From assembly GCA_947631085.1 (NCBI GenBank), contig CANRJY010000001.1:1-64000 (forward strand): a DNA stretch of 64,000 bases, in the 5' to 3' direction. The first letter of the stretch is position 1, and the number at the start of each line of letters is the position of its first letter. Both the position numbers and the translations under genes were made by a program. Below, one piece after another: positions 53,116 to 61,339 of the stretch. Under the pieces are notes generated by a model. The model was not told where the DNA came from. It ran no database searches and worked only from the letters and a program-made list of their open reading frames with translations. The stretch comes from an uncultured Clostridia bacterium. GTDB taxonomy: Bacteria; Bacillota; Clostridia; UBA1381.

Positions 53116-53150
53116 AAAAAATGGCGTTCGCCTTGACAGAACACCATTTT
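53116..53150 (-). terminator. Terminator between the CdaR-type gene and the peptidase gene
   Basis: An imperfect 12-bp stem (53116-53128 with 53139-53150) is followed on the minus strand by T-rich sequence, 12 bases after the regulator stop. Confidence 0.7.
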
Positions 53151-53161
53151 ATTCCGCTTTA

Positions 53162-54250
53162 TCAGATTTTCATGGGATTTGACGCAAGGTACTTATGTAC
53201 CATCATCGCTACCTTGAATACGATTGCCTGATCGAATTTTCTGAGATCAAGACCCGTGAGCTTATAGATTTTTTCCAATCTGTAAACGAGCGTGTTTCTG
53301 TGTACAAAGAGCTGCCTCGACGTTTCGCTTACATTTAAGTCGTTCTCGAAGAATTTATTTATTGTCAGAATTGTTTCGTCGTCAAGCGATGTGATAGAGC
53401 CCTTTCTGAATACCTCCTGAAGGAACAGCTCGCACAGCTTTATGGGCAGCTGATAAATCAATCTGCCTATACCGAGATTGTCGTAATTTAGTATATATTT
53501 TTCCTCGTCGAAAACCTTTCCGACTTCAATGGCGATCTGTGACTCCTTGTAGGAATTGTTAAGCTCGTCGATATTATTCGCCACGGTGCTGAGACCTATA
53601 AGCACTGTATTCATCGTCTCGGAATTAATCGTGTCGAGAATAGACTGCGCCGTTGCCTCAAGCGCCGATGAGGACACAGCTTCTTTAAGCTCCTTTATAA
53701 GAACTATATTATTGCTGTCAATATTTATTACAAAATCGCGCTCTTTATCGGGGAACATATTTCGGATTACCTCATAAATAACGTTCTCCGACGCGTTTCC
53801 GAGAATTTTTATATAGAATACCGCTCTCGGAATGTCGATGTCAACGTGGAGCTCGCGCGCTTTCTGATGCAGATCGAATGCGAGGAGATTATCAAAAATA
53901 ATGTTCTGCATAAAATTCGTCTTGTCATATTTTTCATCATAGTAATGGCGCACATTATTGGCAGCCACAGCGATGGCGTTGCAGCAATACTTCGCAACCT
54001 CGTCCGTGCCTTCCACATACACGATATATTCCGAATACGGCTTGTTAGACATAACCCGTACGGTGTAACCGTCCTTAAAAAGAAGCTTTTCGCTGTTTGT
54101 CGCGGCATACACAAGATCGTCCATGATCTCGGACTTAGGCTCCGTACCGTTGCATGCGAGCACAAGACCATGCGAGTCGGCAATTCCGAATTTCTTCGGG
54201 AATACGTCTGACATTTGTGTAACTATATTCTGAAACGCCTTGCTAATCAT
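53162..54250 (-). CDS. CdaR/PucR-type helix-turn-helix regulator
   Basis: The 362-residue protein (ATG at 54250 after GGAGGAG; a TTG five codons upstream is rejected) has an N-terminal sugar-diacid-recognition-like domain (FGIADSHGLVLAC) and a GGDEF-like middle part (LIGLSTVANN...YKESQIAIEVG). The C-terminal PucR HTH is NVSETSRQLFVHRNTLVYRLEKIYKLTG. In E. coli CdaR activates glucarate and galactarate genes; here the effector is unknown. It is divergent from an NSS transporter, a possible target. Confidence 0.87.
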   Translation of the reverse strand: MISKAFQNIVTQMSDVFPKKFGIADSHGLVLACNGTEPKSEIMDDLVYAATNSEKLLFKDGYTVRVMSNKPYSEYIVYVEGTDEVAKYCCNAIAVAANNVRHYYDEKYDKTNFMQNIIFDNLLAFDLHQKARELHVDIDIPRAVFYIKILGNASENVIYEVIRNMFPDKERDFVINIDSNNIVLIKELKEAVSSSALEATAQSILDTINSETMNTVLIGLSTVANNIDELNNSYKESQIAIEVGKVFDEEKYILNYDNLGIGRLIYQLPIKLCELFLQEVFRKGSITSLDDETILTINKFFENDLNVSETSRQLFVHRNTLVYRLEKIYKLTGLDLRKFDQAIVFKVAMMVHKYLASNPMKI

Positions 54251-54293
54251 TTTTTTCTCCTCCAATTCGAATGATTTTAGCTTAATTATTACT

Positions 54294-54322
54294 ATTATAC
54301 ACTATAAAACCGCTAATTTCAA
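54294..54322 (-). promoter_or_regulatory. SigA-type promoter of the CdaR-type regulator
   Basis: TTGAAA (54317-54322) and TATAAT (54294-54299) on the minus strand with a 17-base spacer. Confidence 0.75.
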
Positions 54323-54375
54323 GTGTAATATTGTTATTTTTGTAAAATTTTTTCAAAAAGCGACCCAAAAAATAT

Positions 54376-54404
54376 TTTACATTTTACAGTAATTGGTGTA
54401 TAAT
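54376..54404 (+). promoter_or_regulatory. SigA-type promoter of the NSS transporter
   Basis: TTTACA (54376-54381) and TATAAT (54399-54404) with a 17-base spacer. The two divergent -35 elements are about 54 bases apart, room for a shared operator. Confidence 0.75.
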
Positions 54405-54438
54405 ATAATTACATTATTTTATGTGGGGGAATATTAAT

Positions 54439-55794
54439 ATGAAAAAAGAGAGAGGCTCCTTTTCGGGAGGCATAGGTTTTGTGCTTGCGGCGGCAGGCTC
54501 GGCGGTAGGACTGGGTAATATATGGCGATTTCCGTATCTTACCGCAAAATACGGCGGCGGGCTGTTTTTGGTATTTTATATTCTGCTTGTCGTAACGCTC
54601 GGATTTTCGCTTATGGTAACGGAGAACGCCATAGGCAGAAAATGCGGCAAAAGCGCGCTGTGCGCGTTCGGAGAGCTGAGCAGAAAATGGGCGTTTCTGG
54701 GCGTTCTGGCAACGATCGTACCCATTATTATCCTTCCCTATTACAATGTAATAGGCGGCTGGGTAATCAACTACGCGATGACCTTCATTTCGGGCGGTCA
54801 TGCGGAAGCGGCGCACGACGGATTTTTCGAGGAAATGCTCGCGTCGCCGAGACAACAGATATTTTTTCAATTTCTGTTTACCGGAATAACAACCATAGTC
54901 ATACTGCGCGGTGTTCAGAAGGGCGTGGAAAAATTCAGCACGGTGCTGATGCCGGTACTGATTCTTCTCGCCATAGCGGTCACGATTTACTCCGTAACTC
55001 TGCCGGGCGCCGGTGTTGGGCTTAAATACCTGTTTGTGCCTGACATAAAGCACTTTTCAATCGAGAGCGTGCTCGCGGCTATGGGACAGATGTTTTTTTC
55101 GCTCTCGGTAGCGATGGGAATCATGGTCGCATACGGCTCATATCTGCCGAAAAGCAGCGACCTTGAAAAGAATGTCGGACGAATCGAGCTGTTCGACACC
55201 GGTATAGCCTTACTTGCCGCGATGATGATTATTCCCGCTGTATTCGCGTTTTCAAACGGCGACGAAGCGGCGCTTAACAAAGGACCGGGGCTTATGTTTG
55301 TAACGCTCCCGAAGGTATTCGACAGTATGGGTATGAGCACGCTGATGGGAACAACATTTTTTATTCTTGTGCTTCTTGCCGCGCTCACGTCCTCGATTTC
55401 AATCATGGAGGCGGTTGTATCCTCGATCTGTGATAGATTCGGCTGGAGCAGGCAGAAAACCACAATCGGCGTAGGAATAGGCTCGTTTCTTTTAGGACTT
55501 CCGCCCATACTCGGCTACAGCGTGTGGAGCGGCGTATCAGTCGGCGGCATGACTATTCTCGATATGATGGATTTTGTGACAAACTCTATTCTGATGCCGA
55601 TTCTCGCGCTTTTGACGTGCATATTCGCCGCATATGTAATAGGACTTAGCGTAATTCACGATGAAGTGAAAATATCATCGAAATTCAAACGGCAAAAGCT
55701 CTACGATGTAATGATGAAATACATCGCGCCGATACTGACCGCTGCAATATTGATTTCATCCGTATTGAGCTCGCTCGGCATAATCAATATATGA
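54439..55794 (+). CDS. Neurotransmitter:sodium symporter family transporter (SNF)
   Basis: The 451-residue membrane protein (start MKKERGSFSGG after GGGGGA) has the NSS entry GSAVGLGNIWRFPYLTAKYGGG that forms the Na+ and substrate site in LeuT/MhsT. About 11-12 membrane helices follow, including the unwound-helix region SLSVAMGIMVAYGSYL. Bacterial members take up amino acids such as Trp, Tyr or Leu with Na+. A Na+ gradient could come from the decarboxylase pump in this window. Substrate unknown. Confidence 0.93.
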   Translation: MKKERGSFSGGIGFVLAAAGSAVGLGNIWRFPYLTAKYGGGLFLVFYILLVVTLGFSLMVTENAIGRKCGKSALCAFGELSRKWAFLGVLATIVPIIILPYYNVIGGWVINYAMTFISGGHAEAAHDGFFEEMLASPRQQIFFQFLFTGITTIVILRGVQKGVEKFSTVLMPVLILLAIAVTIYSVTLPGAGVGLKYLFVPDIKHFSIESVLAAMGQMFFSLSVAMGIMVAYGSYLPKSSDLEKNVGRIELFDTGIALLAAMMIIPAVFAFSNGDEAALNKGPGLMFVTLPKVFDSMGMSTLMGTTFFILVLLAALTSSISIMEAVVSSICDRFGWSRQKTTIGVGIGSFLLGLPPILGYSVWSGVSVGGMTILDMMDFVTNSILMPILALLTCIFAAYVIGLSVIHDEVKISSKFKRQKLYDVMMKYIAPILTAAILISSVLSSLGIINI

Positions 55795-55809
55795 TTTATA
55801 AAGCAAGAA

Positions 55810-55837
55810 AAAATGCCCGACACTGTGTCGGGCATTT
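55810..55837. terminator. Bidirectional terminator
   Basis: A 13-bp perfect stem with a 3-base loop has A and T runs at its sides. It ends both the NSS gene (+) and the HTH/TPR gene (-). Confidence 0.88.
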
Positions 55838-55850
55838 TGCCGTAAAAGCT

Positions 55851-56927
55851 TTATTTTTGCAAACCTTTTAAATGCTCCGTGATTTCCTTAAATTCCTCCG
55901 TATCGCGAACGGCGTCGAACGGCTTGCGCGTGTCCATAAGCTGCAAAAGCCGCACCGAGTCGATATAGTGGTCGCCGGTTATCTCCGTCTTGCAGCGGTT
56001 GACGAAAATCGGCTCGTACAGCGCGCCCTCCGCAGCGTATTTATCGTAATACTCCGCCGCCTCAGCCGCAAGACGCAGATACTTCATGCCGTTTTCAATA
56101 TCATCGTTCCACAGATACAGCTCCGACATACGCTCGTAAATGTGCCGCCATGCGCCGTTTGACGGCGATTTGTGACCGCCCGTGAAAATCGCGCTGTAAA
56201 TCGTAAGCGCGGTTTCGGCAAAGTGGATTTGCTCGGCATAGGTAAAATCATCGTGCAAACCCATGTAGTCGTTCGACGAGAGATGAATAAGCTGTGATAC
56301 GATACGATCCGCCAACTGCGCGAGATTTTTCTGCGCCTGTACAATTTTGTCCTCGCCGCTGAGTATCATTTCAAGAAGCCAATCCCTTTCCACGGCGCAA
56401 TCCGGCAGCGAGTTTGCGAGATTCACCGCTTCGCTCTGTTGTCCGTTGTCCGAGTATGATATGCAAAGCATCTGTATCGCGCACTGGCGTATCGTCTCGT
56501 CGCGGCAGTCCTCGACTATCCTCTCGCAAAGCGGTATAATCCGCGACAAATCACGGTCGCGACGCCTTTTATGCGAGAGCGCGTGAACAAGCTCCCACAT
56601 AAACTCGTAATTTGACGGATATTCCGCGATAGCCTGTTCCATAAGCTCCGCCGCCGATTCGTAATCGTAAACGCGCTTGTATTCCGTAAGCTTTTCCCTG
56701 TATTCGAGCAGCTTTTTGTCCGTCACCTCGGGTTTAGTCGAAAACAGCTCGTCCGTGCTCACTCCAAAAAAAGCGGACAGCTTCGGCACGAGCGTTATAT
56801 CAGGCAGAGCCGTACCGTTTTCCCACTTCGAAACAGCCTGCGCGGAAACGGTCAGATACTCCGCGAGCCTCTCCTGCGTTATGCCGCGCTTTTTGCGCAG
56901 CTCCCTTATTTTCAGTCCGATATTCAT
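55851..56927 (-). CDS. XRE-family HTH regulator with TPR-like C-terminus
   Basis: The 358-residue protein has an N-terminal XRE HTH (residues 5-60, GITQERLAEYLTVSAQAVSKWENG). A long alpha-helical part (from about 75) has repeat-like helical pairs (AAELMEQAIAEYPSNYEF, EAVNLANSLPDC). This is the plan of many clostridial regulators that sense peptides or partner proteins. GGAGGATC precedes the ATG. A perfect palindrome lies just upstream, suggesting autoregulation. Targets unknown. Confidence 0.85.
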   Translation of the reverse strand: MNIGLKIRELRKKRGITQERLAEYLTVSAQAVSKWENGTALPDITLVPKLSAFFGVSTDELFSTKPEVTDKKLLEYREKLTEYKRVYDYESAAELMEQAIAEYPSNYEFMWELVHALSHKRRRDRDLSRIIPLCERIVEDCRDETIRQCAIQMLCISYSDNGQQSEAVNLANSLPDCAVERDWLLEMILSGEDKIVQAQKNLAQLADRIVSQLIHLSSNDYMGLHDDFTYAEQIHFAETALTIYSAIFTGGHKSPSNGAWRHIYERMSELYLWNDDIENGMKYLRLAAEAAEYYDKYAAEGALYEPIFVNRCKTEITGDHYIDSVRLLQLMDTRKPFDAVRDTEEFKEITEHLKGLQK

Positions 56928-56952
56928 TGTTTTGATCCTCCGAATTTATATT

Positions 56953-56966
56953 TAACAGCGCTGTTA
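56953..56966. promoter_or_regulatory. Perfect 14-bp palindrome upstream of the HTH/TPR gene
   Basis: TAACAGCGCTGTTA lies between a TATAAT-like -10 (minus strand, 56974-56979) and the ATG at 56927, so bound protein would block the start of transcription. It is a probable operator. The rest of 56928-57150 contains no ORF. Confidence 0.6.
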
Positions 56967-57151
56967 TGGTTATATTATAGCGCTCCCGCAGGCAAAAAAC
57001 CATACGCAATTCAGTTAATTCATCTCAACCGCAGGTTGATAAAATCAAAAAAGAGTGGAAACCTCGTTCGGCGGCGTTTGAGCGGATCGTTATTTCACCA
57101 TTTTTCTTTTTCGACTTGTACAACGTCCTTTCATTACATTTGATACTCAAA

Positions 57152-57176
57152 AAGGCACAGCCGCGCGCTGTGCCTT
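57152..57176 (-). terminator. Terminator of the spoIIIA operon
   Basis: A 10-bp GC-rich stem (57152-57161 with 57167-57176) is followed on the minus strand by TTT, five bases after the spoIIIAH stop. Confidence 0.82.
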
Positions 57177-57180
57177 CATT

Positions 57181-57837
57181 CTATTTCACCTCGACAATTT
57201 TAATATTCTGCGCGGAGCTGTCAAGCTGCTCCGTCACAATCTCGGTAAGCTTCACCACATCATCCTTTCCGAAGCCGTCCTTTCTGACCATCACATTCGC
57301 CTCATCCTCGTCAACAAACACGCAGATCTCCTCATATCCCTTTGACTGCGCGATACTCTCTATCTGCGATTCCTTCTCAACATTGTCCGCGACAGCGATA
57401 ATCTGATCTCCCGCCTTTTGGCGTATCTCCTGATCGAAGCTCTCGTTTGACGCGGTCTGATTGAGAATTTCGAGCGACTTCGCCCGCGACGCTTCCTTGT
57501 TAAGCTTCGCCTGACTGAAATATCCGCCGTCGTCGGACGCCGTCTCAACGGTCACGCCGTCCGGAACGTCACCGTCCGCCGCTTCTCCTTCCGCTTCATC
57601 CTCCTGATTCTTCACCGTTTCCTCCGTTTGAGCGCTTTCGTCCGAGTTTTCGTCCTCGGTCGCCTCGGCGTCGGCGTTGACGTACTGTGCCTCGCCGAGA
57701 GTTTTGCCCGTTTCTATGTAGCTGTCGCCGTCGGTGACTTTGATCGAGTCCTGATACGACCAGTTCAGATACCCCGCCATACCGATAAGCACCACCAGCG
57801 CCGCCGCGATTATCTCCTTCTTTTTCAAAACCATCAT
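57181..57837 (-). CDS. spoIIIAH: Stage III sporulation protein AH (SpoIIIAH/SpoIIIAH-like)
   Basis: The 218-residue protein has one N-terminal membrane helix (IIAAALVVLIGMAGYLNWSYQ), an acidic linker (about 55-95) and a C-terminal EscJ/PrgK-like ring-building domain (ESIAQSKGYEEICVFVDEDEANVMV). In Bacillus it meets forespore SpoIIQ to form the channel feeding the engulfed forespore. It is the last gene of the operon. The start follows GAGAGGAG. Confidence 0.92.
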   Translation of the reverse strand: MMVLKKKEIIAAALVVLIGMAGYLNWSYQDSIKVTDGDSYIETGKTLGEAQYVNADAEATEDENSDESAQTEETVKNQEDEAEGEAADGDVPDGVTVETASDDGGYFSQAKLNKEASRAKSLEILNQTASNESFDQEIRQKAGDQIIAVADNVEKESQIESIAQSKGYEEICVFVDEDEANVMVRKDGFGKDDVVKLTEIVTEQLDSSAQNIKIVEVK

Positions 57838-57920
57838 AATTTTACTCCTCTCTTAATTATTTCAAGCGTTCTCAGAAATTCGCCGCAGCAAACGCGGTGT
57901 CGACGGATTTATGAGGAACG

Positions 57921-58406
57921 CTACTCTTTCTTATAAATACAAACCCTGTGCGCCGGCACATTGAGCGCGGCGGTCACCGCCTCCGATATAGCCTGCCGCA
58001 CATAGGCGCTGTCCGCGCCCTCGGCGGTGACGATAACGCCCTTGACTTCGGGATAGACCTCCCGCACGATCATAGGCTCGCCGTCGGTCATAACCGCCTT
58101 TTTGTCCTCGCTTTCCTCGCTTTGTGACTCTCTGCCCACGCTGCTCGTTTTTGTTTCGTAGGCAATATCCTTTTCAGCCGTGCCGTAGTAAGTCACCATC
58201 ACGGAAACCTCGCCCGCGCCCGCGATATCGGATAAAATCGCCGCGAGCCGCTCCTCCTCGGTAGCCGTTTTTTCCTCGGTGCGCGTTGTCCTCTTTTCCC
58301 TATCACCACCTGTAAACATCATAAATGCAATTCCAATTATTAATATTACGATAAGTATAAGGTTATTCTTATTTTTTACCAATTTAACCAAATCTTCCTT
58401 ACTCAT
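57921..58406 (-). CDS. spoIIIAG: Stage III sporulation protein AG
   Basis: The 161-residue protein (start MSKEDLVKLVKN after AGGTGGA) has one membrane helix (NLILIVILIIGIAFMMF). A C-terminal ring-building domain ends in VIVTAEGADSAYVRQAISEAVTAAL. It forms a large ring in the outer forespore membrane channel. It overlaps the spoIIIAF stop by eight bases. A longer frame to 58466 is rejected. Confidence 0.93.
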   Translation of the reverse strand: MSKEDLVKLVKNKNNLILIVILIIGIAFMMFTGGDREKRTTRTEEKTATEEERLAAILSDIAGAGEVSVMVTYYGTAEKDIAYETKTSSVGRESQSEESEDKKAVMTDGEPMIVREVYPEVKGVIVTAEGADSAYVRQAISEAVTAALNVPAHRVCIYKKE

Positions 58407-58842
58407 ACTCCACCTCGCGCACTCCGTACACCTCTTTAAGTCTGTTTTTAACCCGATTGTCCACACCTTCCCCGAAGAGCCTGATCCGTTCCACGCCCTC
58501 GATTTCGTTATTGTCGTTTACATTGATTTCGACCTCGGCGGTAACTGAAATATTAAATTCCTTCCTGAGCCTTTCCGCAATATCCGCCTCGATACGCTTT
58601 GTAAGCTCGTCAACCACCAACGCGCGCTGAATTTCGCCGCCCTCGGTTTCGCTCGTTTGGAAATCGCCGAAGCGACCGAAAATATCCTCGGAGAAAATCC
58701 CTTTAAGCGGCGCGATTATGCAGGAAATAATAACGATACCGGTAATCATCCGCACATACTTACGCCACTTATCGGGCGAAAGCATATCCGCGAACGCCGC
58801 CGTAAGCGCCGCGCCGATTATGGTTATGATGTATGATTTCAC
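58399..58842 (-). CDS. spoIIIAF: Stage III sporulation protein AF
   Basis: The 147-residue protein has two N-terminal membrane helices (IITIIGAALTAAFADML and MITGIVIISCIIAPLKGIF) and a cytoplasmic or intermembrane tail with VTAEVEINVNDNNEIEGVERI. It starts at GTG with AAGGAG upstream. It is part of the SpoIIIA channel. It is separated from spoIIIAE by an unusual 182-base hairpin-rich gap. Confidence 0.9.
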   Translation of the reverse strand: MKSYIITIIGAALTAAFADMLSPDKWRKYVRMITGIVIISCIIAPLKGIFSEDIFGRFGDFQTSETEGGEIQRALVVDELTKRIEADIAERLRKEFNISVTAEVEINVNDNNEIEGVERIRLFGEGVDNRVKNRLKEVYGVREVEYE

Positions 58843-58894
58843 GACATTCTCCTTTCCAACGCGTGTACGGAACGACGTTATGCCGTTTCGTATA

Positions 58895-59020
58895 GTTTAC
58901 TGACGACATGCGCGTCAGTAAACATCAATGATAAAAAAGTTTCTTCAGGAACTTTTTTATCTTCTCAATTCTGCCTTGGCTGAAAGCGAAGCTTTCAGAC
59001 GGCGTGCGGACGCGCACGCC
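58895..59020. repeat. Four tandem perfect hairpins inside the spoIIIA operon
   Basis: Four separate perfect inverted repeats lie in a row: 58895-58905/58913-58923 (11 bp), 58930-58941/58950-58961 (12 bp, A/T-rich), 58980-58987/58991-58998 (8 bp) and 59001-59008/59013-59020 (8 bp). They fill the gap between spoIIIAE and spoIIIAF, normally a few bases or an overlap. They could be a mobile repeat or an mRNA-processing or stability block. Confidence 0.6.
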
Positions 59021-59024
59021 TTTA

Positions 59025-60095
59025 TCAAAAATTCGTCGCCGCCAATATAATGCTCAAATTTATCATAAACAGCACCGCCACCATAATAACCGTGCCGAAA
59101 ATCATTGTCACCGCTTCCGAAATTTCCCAAAGCATACTCGACACCCGCTTATCCGCCAGCGGCTCCGCCACCGCCGCGGTCAGCCGCAGCATGAGCTGCA
59201 TCGCGCCTATCTTTAATACAGGAGCAAGACAAATCATGCACATAATGACAATTCCCGCCGTTCCCACCGCGTTTTTCATCAGCCGCGCTCCGCTTATCAC
59301 CGTTTCGAGCGTGTCCGACAAAAACGAGCCGACCACAGGCACAAGGCTTCCCACCGCGAACTTTATCGCCTTGCCGCTCACCGCGTCGAGCGCGGGCGTG
59401 GTAAAGCCGTATATCGCACTTATTCCCGTAAAAATCGTAATTACCGCCGCCATGACCCACTTCTGCACCGATTTTATCACCTTGCAGAAGCCCGAGATTC
59501 GCGCCTTGCCGCTGATATTTCCCGCGACCGCAAGCACCGCGCTGAAGCATATCAACGGTAAAATGCACTTTTCCACGATTATCGAAATCACATAAACCGC
59601 CGCCGATAAAACAGGGTGAAACGCGCCCGCCGCAATCGGGTCCCCGCAGGTGACGAGCATGACCATCAAAAGCGGCGACAGCTTCGTTATAAAATCGGTC
59701 ATAGCCCCAATCACGTCCGAGCCGTATCCGAGCGCGCTCGTGAAGCAGTTTACGGCGCCGGCGGACATCAGCGTAAAGCAGGCGAAAAACGAAGCCTCCC
59801 CCGCCGATTTACTTGAAAGCGAGTCGGTCATAACGCCCGCAAGCCCGCTTATCGCCGCCGTTACAAGAATAACAATTACGCTCGAAGCACATTCCTTAAA
59901 CTCGCGCGTAAGATCCTCGCCGAGCATTGACAAAATCTCAGCGGGATTTAGCTTCATATTCCCCTCGGCAAGCTTTTCCACCGTTTCGTTGAACTCGGGT
60001 TCCCCGTCGAGCGACGGAGCTTCCATAGCCGCCGCCGTGAGCGGAAACGCCCACAAAAGGCATATAAGCAAAACGCTAAATACTCTCAAGCGCAC
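59025..60095 (-). CDS. spoIIIAE: Stage III sporulation protein AE
   Basis: The 356-residue polytopic membrane protein has a cleavable-looking N-terminus (VLLICLLWAFPLTAAAME). About eight hydrophobic segments follow, including FITKLSPLLMVMLVTCGDP and GTVIMVAVLFMINLSI. It starts at GTG with GGAGG nine bases upstream and overlaps spoIIIAD by 20 bases. It is part of the SpoIIIA-SpoIIQ feeding channel. Confidence 0.93.
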   Translation of the reverse strand: MRLRVFSVLLICLLWAFPLTAAAMEAPSLDGEPEFNETVEKLAEGNMKLNPAEILSMLGEDLTREFKECASSVIVILVTAAISGLAGVMTDSLSSKSAGEASFFACFTLMSAGAVNCFTSALGYGSDVIGAMTDFITKLSPLLMVMLVTCGDPIAAGAFHPVLSAAVYVISIIVEKCILPLICFSAVLAVAGNISGKARISGFCKVIKSVQKWVMAAVITIFTGISAIYGFTTPALDAVSGKAIKFAVGSLVPVVGSFLSDTLETVISGARLMKNAVGTAGIVIMCMICLAPVLKIGAMQLMLRLTAAVAEPLADKRVSSMLWEISEAVTMIFGTVIMVAVLFMINLSIILAATNF

Positions 60096-60471
60096 CGATA
60101 CACACCTCCAGAAAGCTCTTTATGATAGGCAATGTAAGCCCTAAAATAAATACCTTCCCCGCCAGCTCCACCTTGAGCGCCACCGCGTTTTCGCCGCTGT
60201 CGCGAAGCACCTCCGCCGCGAACTGAGTTATGTACGCAACTCCCACCACCTTAATTACAGCCGTAAAATACCGCGCCTCCACGCCCCCGCGCTCCGCAAG
60301 GGCTGAAAACTCCACGAGCACGTCCCCGATCATATCCGCCGAAAGCATCAGCACCGCCACCGCCGTAGCAATTCCGACAAGCACGGCGAAATCCTTGCGG
60401 TACTCCTTCAGCGTCAGCGACAAAAGCCCTCCCGCGAGCGCGAAGCCTATTATCTTAAAAATATCCGTCAT
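60076..60471 (-). CDS. spoIIIAD: Stage III sporulation protein AD
   Basis: The 131-residue protein with about four membrane helices starts MTDIFKIIGFALAGG and contains YFTAVIKVVGVAYITQFAAE, a family mark. Its ATG overlaps the spoIIIAC stop by four bases. It is part of the SpoIIIA channel complex in the mother-cell membrane. Confidence 0.92.
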   Translation of the reverse strand: MTDIFKIIGFALAGGLLSLTLKEYRKDFAVLVGIATAVAVLMLSADMIGDVLVEFSALAERGGVEARYFTAVIKVVGVAYITQFAAEVLRDSGENAVALKVELAGKVFILGLTLPIIKSFLEVCIGALESI

Positions 60472-60662
60472 AGGCTGAAAATGCGCTTAATTGTCTCAAA
60501 CAAGTCCCCTATCTCCTGAGTGAGAATAAAAAGCACCACGACAAGCCCCGCGATAGTGACGAGCAGCGCCTGTTCGTCTCGTCCCGCGCGCGAAAGCAGC
60601 TGATTTATAACCGCCACGATTATCCCGATCCCCGCTATTTGAAAAATTAAATCAACATTCAT
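60468..60662 (-). CDS. spoIIIAC: Stage III sporulation protein AC
   Basis: The 64-residue protein is two membrane helices (LIFQIAGIGIIVAVINQLL and ALLVTIAGLVVVLFILTQE), the normal SpoIIIAC length. AAAGGGAA precedes the ATG. A 170-base gap with a repeat separates it from spoIIIAB. Confidence 0.92.
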   Translation of the reverse strand: MNVDLIFQIAGIGIIVAVINQLLSRAGRDEQALLVTIAGLVVVLFILTQEIGDLFETIKRIFSL

Positions 60663-60708
60663 GTCAGTTCCCTTTCAAAAATTATTCGGTTTGAAATAAA
60701 ATTGCACA

Positions 60709-60823
60709 TCTCACCATTTTTCACTCGGGCTGGTCGGACACAAAGTGTCCTGCTCGCCTATGCAACCGAGGGCGGTACAATCGTACAGCACCGCTCGCTG
60801 CAAAACGGCAATCTGCACAATTT
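60709..60823 (-). repeat. Dispersed ~110-bp repeat, copy A (within spoIIIA operon)
   Basis: This stretch matches the reverse complement of 63103-63216 almost base for base, with only about a dozen differences and single-base indels. Inside is a perfect GGACAC-AAA-GTGTCC hairpin, and the ends carry an imperfect inverted repeat around CCGTTTT. It starts directly after the spoIIIAB stop and ends before spoIIIAC. No ORF of note. A MITE-like or REP-like element is inferred. Confidence 0.85.
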
Positions 60824-60832
60824 TCTTCCAAA

Positions 60833-61339
60833 CTATAAAAATAATAAAATAAGAAACATTCCAACCAATATTCCCCCGCTCCGATACAGCTTACCGTTTT
60901 TCGCGCACTCGTCGGCGGCGGCTTTTTCGTGTTCGGCGAGCAGTCCCTTCACATGAGCGATATTCTTTATCTGCTCGTCGGTATCGGTCATACCGAGCCT
61001 TCCGCCAAACAGCTCCAAAACCTCCGCGTCGCCCGCGTTGAGCCGCAGCTCTCCCCTTTTTTCCGAAACAGCGCCCGCCCACGCGCGTCTTACGCCTTCC
61101 TTCTCAAGCCGCCGCGCCGCCGCCGAAAACAGTCCGCGCGTGTCGATCATAGCGTCAACGGCTTCAAACGCCTTTTTCAGTCTGTTCGCGCCGAAATTGA
61201 TTTCGGTTTCGAGAACCGACATAGCCGAAATAATATTTCCGAGATATTTTTTTCGCTTTTCCAGTCTGTCCGACGCGTAAAATCCCATAAAAGCACAGGC
61301 GGCTTCGATCATAACAGCGCCGATGATCTTAGCAGTCAA
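60833..61339 (-). CDS. spoIIIAB: Stage III sporulation protein AB
   Basis: The 168-residue protein has an N-terminal membrane helix (IIGAVMIEAACAFMGFYAS), a soluble helical part (LETEINFGANRLKKAFEAV) and a C-terminal helix (GGILVGMFLILLFL). The start is TTG at 61339, supported by AAGGAGG nine bases upstream and an 11-base overlap with spoIIIAA; the first ATG (61312) has no site. It belongs to the SpoIIIA complex. Confidence 0.9.
   Translation of the reverse strand: MTAKIIGAVMIEAACAFMGFYASDRLEKRKKYLGNIISAMSVLETEINFGANRLKKAFEAVDAMIDTRGLFSAAARRLEKEGVRRAWAGAVSEKRGELRLNAGDAEVLELFGGRLGMTDTDEQIKNIAHVKGLLAEHEKAAADECAKNGKLYRSGGILVGMFLILLFL

Noticed and set aside
57056-57115. Possible third copy of the ~110-bp repeat
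   Set aside because: Only a short stretch near TTTCACCATTTTTC looks alike; the hairpin and the other end are missing, so similarity may be chance.
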